From the NCBI GenBank assembly GCA_022457155.1, contig JAJGOT010000002.1:447501-511500 (forward strand): a DNA stretch of 64,000 nucleotides, read 5' to 3'. Below are positions 55,619-64,000 of the stretch, piece after piece. The notes beneath the pieces were generated by a model. That model was not told the origin of the DNA. It did not search any database and saw only the letters and a list, made by a program, of their open reading frames with translations. Source of the stretch: Cladopsammia gracilis (lineage: Eukaryota; Cnidaria; Anthozoa; Scleractinia; Dendrophylliidae). Both the position numbers and the translations under genes were made by a program. Position 1 is the stretch's first letter, and the number at the start of each line of letters is the position of its first letter.

Positions 55619-56560
55619 TTGGGCTTGGTCACCAAGCCCTTGGCAAGCTCGCCAGCAAAACAAAGATGGCGGCCAATGCCATGTCGCATCTCGTGTTGTT
55701 TTGTCTCAGTGTTGTTTCGAGCTCAAGTCTACATGGTGGCTTTTTCGCGTCGACGATTACAGAAATCGTGGTCTTTAGCAGTCACTCTATTGGCGATTAA
55801 TCTGGAATTATTTGTCACCCGTTTGTACAAATATACTTTTGAGGAGCAAGGAGGACATCGGATATATTTTACGGTAAGCTATACCTTTGTTTGTACGGTT
55901 TGTATTTTCTCTCCTGCAAGGACTCTACATGTTTGGAAAATCGCACACAATAATGACTTTGACGGTTTTTAATGAACCATTCGTGCTGGTACACAAAAAC
56001 TTACTTTTACGTGCGTTTTAATTGGTATGTAATTTGCACCGATGAAATCGATTTTTTCGATATTCTCCCAACCTGGCACCCTCATTTTTCTAAGTTTTGG
56101 TAAGAGAATATATCACCCAATCTTAAATTAAGTTATCTGTTATTGTTTCATCGAAGGAATTGCTATCACGTATCTTTCTTTATTCAGAAAGTAAATCGTT
56201 CTAGTCTACATCGGTGTACTCCTACCAAGCACTTATCATTTCATTTATTAATGAACTGTAATCATTTTTATCCCAAAAATTGCCATATAGAGCAAGAATG
56301 TTATAAAAACGTTCTTGGTGTAAGCACAAAATTGCTAATGTTCAGTGGCTTCTGTGTGCTGAAGTAAATTTCACTCAGTAAGCTCAATTACTATGGTGAA
56401 AGTATAATTTATGTAAAGGTTTTAAAATATATATCGTAAGTGAAGTGAAATAGCATTAAGCTCAATGTACAGATTTGCTTCGCAAAGAAAAATATGATCA
56501 CATCTGGTACAATTTCAACTAAGCTTACTTTTTGTAGACTAAATATATCACACATTAGAG
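55619..56560. other. Anonymous sequence
   Basis: A 117-codon plus frame (55619-55972) shows no motif. Nothing else supported. Confidence 0.35.
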
Positions 56561-56561
56561 A

Positions 56562-56760
56562 CAACAACAATAACTTTTTTATTTATGTGTCAAAATTGCC
56601 TAGCCAAGGGTATAACCCTCTACTAATTGGGGATACACATCTACTTAAGTAAAATAATTGTAAAAATAACATACATATGCAAAACACCCTAGCTAAGAAA
56701 ACTGAATTAATAAGTAAATATGTAAATAAATAAGATCCGTTGTTTCATAATTTACAAAGT
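56562..56760 (-). mobile_element. LINE/SINE 3' end with (GTT)n tail
   Basis: Minus-strand 'cacataaataaaaaagttat' leads into 'tgttgttgtc' at 56562-56575, like the tail at 31177. Only the 3' UTR remains. Confidence 0.45.
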
Positions 56761-57181
56761 TTTCCTACATGTTTCCCCCATTAATGAGTTAATTTTAACA
56801 ATTATTATAGAAGAGCTCAATTGGTTTTGGACTGTAGGTAATAATGCAGTGAGTTTGCAGTTATTTCTTAGACCTTTCAGTTGTTGTACACATACAGTGC
56901 ATGCACAAACATATTGCCTGAGAACAATAATGACAGTTTACACAAGGTGACAACTGGAGGCACAGTTGCTTTCAACTTTTGGCGGCCAGTGTTTGCTGTG
57001 CTGGTGCTTGTGCTTGTGCTAGCATTATCCTGGTTTATACAGATGATGCAATGAGGTAATTAAGCAAAAGTAAAAGAAAAAGGAAAATACTCCTTTTCTT
57101 GTGTTTATGCGTATGCTTGTGTTACACTCAAGTTTACATGTATCTTGTGCTTATGCTTATGTGCATGTGTCGTACATTAAA
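56761..57181. other. Anonymous sequence downstream of the five-exon pseudogene
   Basis: Contains 'gtgcttgtgcttgtgc' short repeats near 57000-57020. No gene. Confidence 0.35.
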
Positions 57182-60100
57182 CTAGTGGTCATTTTCTACA
57201 AATGAACAGTGATCTTCCAATATTAGAAGTTCTTCACATAAAATAATTTTCTTGTAGGTGGGGTATTGTCCCTTGTCCTTTTTCACATCACTCAAATTTG
57301 GCTCATGGAAGTCATGCTTGAGGCAATATTCCTTCTCCCAGTTGTTGTGTTCTTTCTTTAATAAAGTGTGTTCTGCCAATATTTTTGTCTGCATCTGTAC
57401 AAGAAGGTTTTGATATTTGTCATTGTAAAAATCACTTGCGGGGTGACACTTCAGGTCTTCCCTTGCCTGATCCAGTTGGTGAACATCATCTGTCTCTCCC
57501 ACAATTTTTGCAATGTTCTTACACAGCTTTGTAGCAATTTGCTTTCTAGACTGTTGACATTTGGCACTTGAATTACTGTCTTCTTTGGTTGGAACATGTT
57601 CACTACATTCAGGCATTGTTGTGATGGTACTATCATTGTTTGATGGGGTATTTTGGAGCTCAAAGCTGCTCATCGGGAGTGGCTGGTATTCAGCTGCAGT
57701 GGCGAGTGCATTACATTCACCATCATCCTCATCAAACACACCAAGGTCTTTTTCAGAAACAGGGCAGGCTCCACCTTCTACTTCAGTAACCTCAAGACTC
57801 ACTATTTGCTCTTCAGTATCATCACTACAATGCTCAATCTCGTGTTGTTGGTCAGTGGCACATGTAGGAGTTATGGAGTCATCTAAATTTACATCTTCGT
57901 CATCATTCCCATCATCATCGCTGTCATCACCCAAAAAGTTGGTGTGAATCACTTGAATGCAATCGCCATTGTCTGCATACAATCTGATGACTCTATGTGG
58001 AATTGTGATTGCTTCGTCTGTAAGGCACATTTCCCAACATTGCTTAAGGTGCTGCTCTTCTAATTTCAGATTGCTGGACCTGAAATGGTGGAGGGAAGGT
58101 CCTTGCAGTCTGAAATTTGGCTGTTCTGGGCCATCTAGGAACTCCACTCCAGAGACAACATGCTGCCACCAAACACCTTCACCACAGACAAGGAAATCAC
58201 TTATGCTCTGGAGGTGAGCCTGGTATTCTTTGGGATTTGTCACAATATACCAATGTGGTATGATTGTGTTCGGAAATGGTGGAAGTGCTTTATAATATTT
58301 AGAAATTTGGGACTCTTGGGTTTTGACTGCATTCCCTTGCCTGGTCTCTGCCATGTGTTGTTCAGCTTGAAGGCGAACAAGACTGGGAGTGATGATATCA
58401 CCAGGTCTTCTGTTTGTTAGCTTGGTGACACCTTGCAGCGTGTTGAATTGCCGCTCTTCCTCTTCTGTGTTGGCTGACCTGCCTGAAATTATCCTGGTTT
58501 GTTTGGCGGAAGTGCTGTTAGGGAATGCCAGTACCGTCCATAAAACTTTCGGCTGGTCAGGATTCCAGGCTGGCCAATAATTTCCTTGCAAAGCATAGCA
58601 TGCATAAATGCTGTGTTGTGCAGGCATTGCACAAGTCTTGGTGAGCGAGACTGATCAGGCAGGTAAAGTAGCCTACTGAGCTCAGTGAGGGTATCCAGCA
58701 GGGACTGCACTTTTGCTCTGACTTTTCCTACAAAACAATAAATATTAAATAATAAAAAATAATGACTATGTTGAAGTGATAGGCATACAATACTATTTAT
58801 AATTAGCAGAGACTATTACCTTTGACTTGTTTTAAAATTAGTTTTTACTATTACAGCCTTAACAATTATGTAGAATAACTAGATTTTATATAACATTGCA
58901 GATTCTGACTGCATTTATTACAGTGTACATGTATATTAGAGATATGCTCCAAATACATGTACTGTATAAATACGGTAGAAAAATGGAGGCAGAACTGAGG
59001 ATGATTTAGACCAACTGTGGGCTGATGACTTAAAAAAATGGAGGCAAATGTAGCTCTTGCATGTAATTCAAGCAACAAAGTAATGTTAATGTCACTGGCA
59101 AACAGAATGAATTTTGTACATCTTAAGTTTTATTGTCACCCCTTTGTCGGGGTGGAAATTTTACTGTTCTTTTTGTCCAAGGTTACATGTAATTTAGGGG
59201 AATAAGGCTAAAATAACACTTACCTCTCAAATACTGAGCCACAATGACAGCTGCTAGGTGATAATCACAGCCACGAAGTTTCTCTTTACCAGCAAAGGTA
59301 CACTGAATGATGTTTTGAAACTCATCATTTTCTTCCTCTTCAAGGTGGGCTGGAAGTTCAGTCAGGACATTAGAGATATGCTCTTTGACATCATGAAGAG
59401 GCTCTGTTGGTAAGACTTCGTAGTTTCCTATAAAGTAATCATAAAGATGTCATGTAAACCTGCAAAAATATAAGTTATTTACTCATCTTGTACTCATTTC
59501 AGCACTCCATCCAGGCAAACACAATGAGCTTTATCTATTTGCTCCAAATTTTCATTAAATAAGTGATAACTTTCCCTTCATTAAGCAGCAACAGATTACA
59601 TTTCTTACCCAAATTGATTTCTTCCAGTGTCCTTTCTTGATCAAAGAACATCATGGCTGGTACCCTTTGAATTCCCCCCATTTCTTCTCTCAAGTTCTCT
59701 TGGAGATCTTTCTTTTGGCCATCTGTGGGAAGTCCCCTTGCTTGGCATTCGTCTCTTAATTCTTCCAGGCGAAGATTTTTGAAGGGTTTGAGGCCTCCAT
59801 TTCTTTTCTTTCTACCTGCAGGCCCTTGAAGAACTTTCCTCAAACGTTCAGTCAGTGATAAGTAGGGTTTAGAAAGTGAAGCACATAAATGGCTGTATTT
59901 TCTGGCATCACCACTGCAGCCTGAACAGCCAGCATTGCCACCCTTCTGTTCATCACTCTCAAAGTCCTGCTGTGGGCCATCACCATGAAATATCCTCGTG
60001 ACATCAGTAATGTGAGCTCCAGTTGATGTCACCATTTTGTTTTTCAGGCCATCCAAACATTCCTTTCTGGTATTTATATATGCCAGCTGTTCAGCTTCTG

Positions 60101-62275
60101 ATGACCCACATCTTGCCAGGATGTAAACATGTGGCCGTTCCACAAGGAACTGAACATCAATGTTCCCCTTACCTTGCTCTTCCAGTTCTTTGTTCGTAAA
60201 GTAAAGGGCCTTGTCATACAGAACACTCACAGTCAATAACAGATGCCCATGGTTTAAAAGGGTTGAGTTATCTGCCCAAAGCATAAGATGCCGTGTCCTC
60301 TCAATACATTTCAAATATTCTTTCATTTCATCCAAGTTTGCTGTTTCAGAGAAATTGGTACTTTCACCTAGTTGTGTAAGCTGGTTGTAAACTTGTTCTT
60401 TGGACATAGCTGCATAACATTCATCAGTTCTAGTACGAATGAGCCCTAACTCTTCGTGTTCCTTAAGTGTTCTTTCTCTTATGTCTGACGGGTATTTTTC
60501 TACCTGCCACCGTGAATGTCTCAGTCTTAATACTCCCATCTTCTCCAAGGACAACTTTTTTGTACATTTGGGGCACAATCATTTCTCCAAGAACATACTC
60601 TCCACTTTCTATTTTACTCTGCAAAAGTAAAATAAAGGAAATAATTTCATTTTATACTTTCACAAATCATACTCTTATCAGCTAACAACTATAGAATAAT
60701 CGAATCCTTACCTTCATAATTTCTTTTTTTTTAATTTTTAATTTTTTTTTATTTTTTAAAAATAAAATAAAATAAAAGTTTATAATTTCTAATTACTAAT
60801 TTCTAAGTAATCAAGGGGATGTAAAGAGAAATGTATGGCAAAAAAAAAAACAAGCAAACAATAAAAACTACCTACCTTTAAGGTGTCCCTTAGTTTATCA
60901 TTTGTGCGTGGTAGTGGCACTGATATCTCTCCACCCTACATTCGACTCAGTCTTTGTCTAGCAGCAGGAGTTTTGCCCCGAAACTGATTGAATCTGGACA
61001 GCTGTACATTGTTCTCTTCTAGGAACTCTTTCACAACCATGTTCCCCATCTTTGTTTGCTCCATCACTCCATATCAGCGGGCAAGGTCCGAGTTATTTAT
61101 CTACTGGGCAAAAACAAATAGTCAAATAGCTATAAGTATTGCATTCTAACAAGTAAATATTGAAGATTAATTATTATTAATTTTATCATTTGATACACAT
61201 GTAGAAAGTATTATCCTGTTTTCTTTGTTTTAAAGGCTATTCATGATCAGAGTTCTTAAATATAGTTTTATTTGTCTATACTTATTGATTGATTGATTTC
61301 TATATTTTTTTGGCTGTTTATATCCACATACCCAAATTAAACTTTGGTCTAGAGCCAAATATTATTTCAAATAAAATACTAACCCTGTCTCCATCCTTCA
61401 TTGTGTTTACTTCTTGTAGGAGCCCATCCCTGTCAAACTCAAGGTCTGCTGGCTTTGGCGAGTGTCGCTTCCTTTTGCGTAGACCGTTGTCCTCTAACCT
61501 CTTCTGTTTGGCAGCTCTGTTCTCTGCTTCCTCAGGGATTTCAAAAAACAGTGCAAGACACTGATCCTGCCGCTGACTGTATGTCTGCCGTGTGGCCAGC
61601 ACAGTGTGACAGTCCCGCATTGACCATTGTTCCTCGATTTGTTTCTTTTCTGTTCTCAATTTTTCCCTTCGTTCTTTCCTCAATTCAGCCTGCATTTTTT
61701 TCTCCTGTAAACACAGCTCGGGGGTTTTTGTCTGGGCTTTGGCAAAGGACATACCAAAGAGTTTTTTGAATGGTCCATCAGTGTCCTCATAGATTTTGTT
61801 TGCTGCTTTTTTAATGGCTTTTAATGTAGGCTTAACATTTACAGCACTTGAAGGTTGTAAAACACGTTTTTGTGTCTTGTTTACAGCATCTTGTAAACCA
61901 AGTGAACTTGTTTTTCCCCATGAGGGAAATAAGGAATGAAATGAATAGTGGTGTACAGCACAAGCTTGACAGCTCATGCGTTCATGCTGCTTTTTTTCGA
62001 GCTCGGGTAGATTGTCTCAGCTCCGTTGGCTGAAGTGCTCGATATATTGACTTTTGTCGATTGCTTTCCACTTCTTAAAACGAAGATAAAGGACCTTTGA
62101 CCGCTTGTTGAAATGTTTCTTTTCCATTACCACAAATCGATCATAGTGAGGAGCTTGGAACTGGCTGTGGTACCTTTTCAAACGTTGTTCTTGATCATAT
62201 TCTACCTTGCCATTCGGTTTGAGAAAACTGCTTCACTGCAATGCGCGCAAATCCGCATCCAAAATATTCCGCCAT
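57182..62275 (-). pseudogene. Five-exon SAP-domain protein, candidate DDE-transposase-derived family
   Basis: Minus-strand exons, in order: A 61384-62275, B 60876-61100, C 59609-60618, D 59224-59427, E 57182-58727. All junctions have GT..AG and the reading phase is continuous across A/B, B/C, C/D and D/E. Exon A: MAEYFGCGFARIAVK start, a Cys/His group 'MSCQACAVHH', a long basic coiled coil. Exon C: 'RHLMLWADNSTLLNHGH', 97 residues later 'RIFHGDGPQQDFE', a zinc-like 'CSGCSGD', and a SAP domain 'KNLRLEELRDECQARGLPTD'. Exon D: 'EVLPTEPLHDVKEHISNVL'. Exon E: 'RIISGRSANTEEEERQFN' and an acidic tail. The Asp, Asp, CxxC, HxxxxH, Glu order is that of CACTA/Mirage/Chapaev-type DDE transposases; this is inference. 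Lesions: frame change near 62200, TGA 62017, TGA 61074, TAG 60936, frame changes near 60490 and 58510. I know similar proteins only as repeated, uncharacterised cnidarian and mollusc genes. Confidence 0.6.
60719..60790. repeat. A/T-only low-complexity tract in an intron
   Basis: Runs of T, then 'ttttttaaaaataaaataaa', inside intron B/C of the five-exon pseudogene. Confidence 0.8.
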
Positions 62276-62584
62276 TTTTGGGTTGTTACTCCAAATGATA
62301 TATTCACAGCATAAAAAGCATAGATTTCCCCGAGATTTTAATGTTAAAGATAGTTGAAATCGACAAACTTGCTCAAGAAAACAGAGTGAAGCTACATTGA
62401 TCACAGAGGCTGAATATCATTAAATGGCGCGCATATTAATGTTGCCTGATATATGCAATGTTATGAACCGAAAATACTGCTAAATTTTAGCGCATGTCAC
62501 GACGTGCACAAACATAGGTTCGATAGAAGCGATTTGGTTTGGGTAAACACAACAAGCACTCCATGACTTGGTTCTACTCCATAT

Positions 62585-62773
62585 TTATTGCCTCGCCATT
62601 TCTTTTGAATAAAAAGCCTTTAAGTATAACAGAAGATCCCATTTTGATAAACCTTTTTGCTTCTTAAAGATCCAGTGCGCTTTATTTCTGCTTTTAAAGT
62701 AGTAAAATCCATAACACTGTTTGAAATTAGCTTGCTGTAAAGACAAGTCGAAGAAGCCTTCCTCGTCCGCCAT
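62585..62773 (-). CDS. Small ORF of 62 residues, unrecognised, possible first exon or host gene
   Basis: From ATG 62773 in a strong context ('aaaaatggcggacg'): 'MADEEGFFDLSLQQANFKQC', 'YGFYYFKSRNKAHWIFK', 'GLSKWDLLLYLKAFYSKEM'. The stop overlaps AATAAA ('gcaataaatatgg'). The frame can be read 19 codons further upstream, but the 'AAAATGGCGG' context, typical of housekeeping starts, favours 62773. I recognise no domain. Its position 310 bp upstream of the five-exon pseudogene on the same strand leaves open whether it is a separate gene. Confidence 0.35.
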   Translation of the reverse strand: MADEEGFFDLSLQQANFKQCYGFYYFKSRNKAHWIFKKQKGLSKWDLLLYLKAFYSKEMARQ

Positions 62774-62833
62774 TTTTATAAACACGTAACCTGGCCAGTT
62801 GAAAACTGTTTCGTTGTCCTCATTGGTCATTCC

Positions 62834-62847
62834 ATTACCAAGGCAAC
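62834..62847 (-). promoter_or_regulatory. RFX X-box-like site
   Basis: Minus-strand GTTGCCTTGGTAAT fits the RFX consensus GTTRCCNNRGYAAC at all but the last base. It lies 61 bp upstream of the ATG at 62773 and next to a CCAAT-type box ('gaccaatgagg'), a normal place for an X-box of a ciliary-type promoter. Confidence 0.4.
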
Positions 62848-62940
62848 GAAGGAGTAGCTCCCAGTGTTCAAAATCTGGGATATTTCTCAGCCAAGATGGC
62901 GTCCCAAAATGGCGGCCGAATTACCAACAATTTGCCTCTT

Positions 62941-63219
62941 GGCACCACTTTTTCGACTATTCTGCTCAAACGTTTTGCCCTTGAGTGTTTAAGGTGAACG
63001 TACCCTGCATATCTGTGCCCGGACTTCATTGAAATTATTAGTACATTTGATCAAAATGATCCGATATACGTTCTTATGACCTGGGTTCGAAAATTAATGC
63101 CGAACCAAATCTTACATGTGTTTTATTCTGCCAAGGTCCGGGCATAGCATTTAAGTTCAACCCTTTGTTGTTGTAACTGCGCATTTGTATTTAGTGCAGA
63201 CGCTTGAAAAAGTGGTGCC
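62941..63219. mobile_element. Foldback MITE
   Basis: Terminal GGCACCACTTTTTC at both ends in inverted orientation; further in, 'tgcccggac' occurs inverted at matching distance (63018 and 63134). The arms are diverged. No target duplication seen. Confidence 0.65.
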
Positions 63220-63695
63220 ATTTTCTAACCAAAATATAAGCTATTTTGATGTACTTGAGACGTCCGTATCACATGGTCACGTGGCATTATCACGTGACAA
63301 CAACATCAACTTTGTCGTCTTCCTTCGATGTATCACCTACTCAAATTTCATTGTTATTGTAAATTCAAGAAAAAATGCTATTTTAAGGCTGTGAGCCATG
63401 CCTTAATTTTCTTGAGTCATTCCCTTTTTGCAAGCCAATACTTGAAGACTTCCGTCCGATATCACGTAACAAACTTTTATTGGATATTCTACAAAATTAC
63501 CCATTGTTGTTAAAACTAATATTGAATAAAAAATGATTCCTTGCAAACAACTTTGGCTTTTTGGGACCCTCGATTTGATGAGTGGAGACTGGGACCTAGT
63601 GGGATGGAGGGGTAACTCAGTTTGACTGGGGTTTCCACCTTTCTCGGTTTGCTGCTTTAGTCCACACTTCGTTTTGGATCTTCCAAACAAACAAT
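63220..63695. other. Anonymous sequence
   Basis: Two CACGTG E-boxes lie close together near 63282 and 63294. A copy of the 22-bp segment shared with 55584-55605 lies near 63397-63416. No gene. Confidence 0.35.
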
Positions 63696-63697
63696 GC

Positions 63698-63868
63698 AAC
63701 AACATAGGGCACGAAAAAGGAACGAATTAGGGCACGATGTAGGAACAAAATGGGCATGATAAAAGAACGAATTAGGGCACGATGTAGGAACAAAATGGGC
63801 ATGATAAAAGAACGAATTAGGGCTCGATATCGGAACTAATTAGGACATGATAAAGGAACGAAAGGACA
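63698..63868. repeat. Minisatellite, unit about 23 bp
   Basis: Seven or eight units of 'gggcacgatgtaggaacaaa' and 'gggcatgataaaagaacgaa' alternate, so the higher-order period is about 46 bp. Confidence 0.9.
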
Positions 63869-63879
63869 TGAGGACGTAG

Positions 63880-64000
63880 TTGAAAAAAATTTTTAAAAAA
63901 TTTAAAAAATGGAAAAAAATATACTCAAAATCACCTATTTAAATCAAAAACTGAAAAAAATTGTTACAAAAAAGTCAAAAAAGTGTTGAAAAAATGATAC
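63880..64000. repeat. A-rich low-complexity tract
   Basis: Poly-A runs broken by short T runs to the end of the window. Confidence 0.8.

Noticed and set aside
57561..58420. Several plus-strand open frames of 77-128 codons
   Set aside because: They are antisense to exon E, which has supported phase and family-like content.
62895..62996. Plus-strand ATG (MASQNGGRITN...) with a possible GTGAAC donor, suggesting a divergent gene pair with 62773
   Set aside because: Most of the putative exon, including the donor, lies inside the foldback MITE at 62941-63219, so the coding appearance is probably accidental.
63276..63300. Two CACGTG boxes as a regulatory element
   Set aside because: No gene start nearby; hexamers are expected by chance.
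63698..63868. Regular 23-bp repeats resembling a CRISPR array
   Set aside because: Units are contiguous without unique spacers, and the DNA is eukaryotic.

Overview
The window is animal nuclear DNA, best matched by an anthozoan cnidarian (stony coral or sea anemone). It is AT-rich, has spliceosomal GT..AG exons, no operons, and is dominated by transposable-element debris: CR1-like and L1/Tx1-like LINEs, DIRS/Ngaro-like and BEL/Pao fragments, a Crypton-like tyrosine recombinase, TTAA- and TA-flanked MITEs, and gene families that I know as multicopy in corals (P2X7 ballast-like, CbxX-type AAA+, SAP-headed proteins). The organism is an inference from this content; no species marker is present.

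Layout. 1-3135 holds degenerate tandem repeats, a TTAA-flanked MITE and a dispersed repeat. 3140-10530 is a nest: DIRS-like reverse transcriptase pieces lie on both sides of a 4.1-kb CR1-like LINE (minus strand, ORF1 plus a twice-frameshifted ORF2), a hairpin MITE, a Crypton recombinase relic and a 200-bp tandem duplication. 10.6-15.1 kb is mostly anonymous. 15.1-17.2 kb has a tRNA-like sequence and a minus-strand cassette with a Pif1-like helicase C-terminal half and an unrecognised acidic protein. 17.9-18.7 kb is a palindromic MITE sitting in an array of GTTTAAAC units. 19.5-22.4 kb carries gag/RT and BEL/Pao fragments. 23.88-29.40 kb is a full-length L1/Tx1-like LINE with a 15-bp target-site duplication and a single homopolymer frameshift.

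29.5-38 kb contains relics of an unrecognised repeated family, a LINE tail, a SAP-domain gene start, two hairpin MITEs and a two-exon CbxX/SpoVK-type AAA+ ATPase pseudogene whose intron hosts a pogo-like MITE. 38.2-44.9 kb has a P2X7-ballast-like pseudogene and several minus-strand exons, one inside a 1.33-kb tandem duplication. 46.5-49.07 kb is a TIR element with two further elements nested in it. 49.4-56.8 kb has an OTU-protease fragment, a LINE tail, a kinase fragment and a cluster of small ORFs. 57.18-62.28 kb is a five-exon pseudogene of a family with a SAP domain and a D...D...CxxC...HxxxxH...E residue order suggestive of a DDE transposase; I regard it as the most interesting object here. 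The window ends with a foldback MITE and a 23-bp minisatellite.

Almost every coding feature is broken. The near-intact exception is the L1/Tx1-like LINE. I see no clearly functional host gene; the small ORF at 62585-62773, with an RFX-like X-box upstream, is the only candidate for a host promoter.
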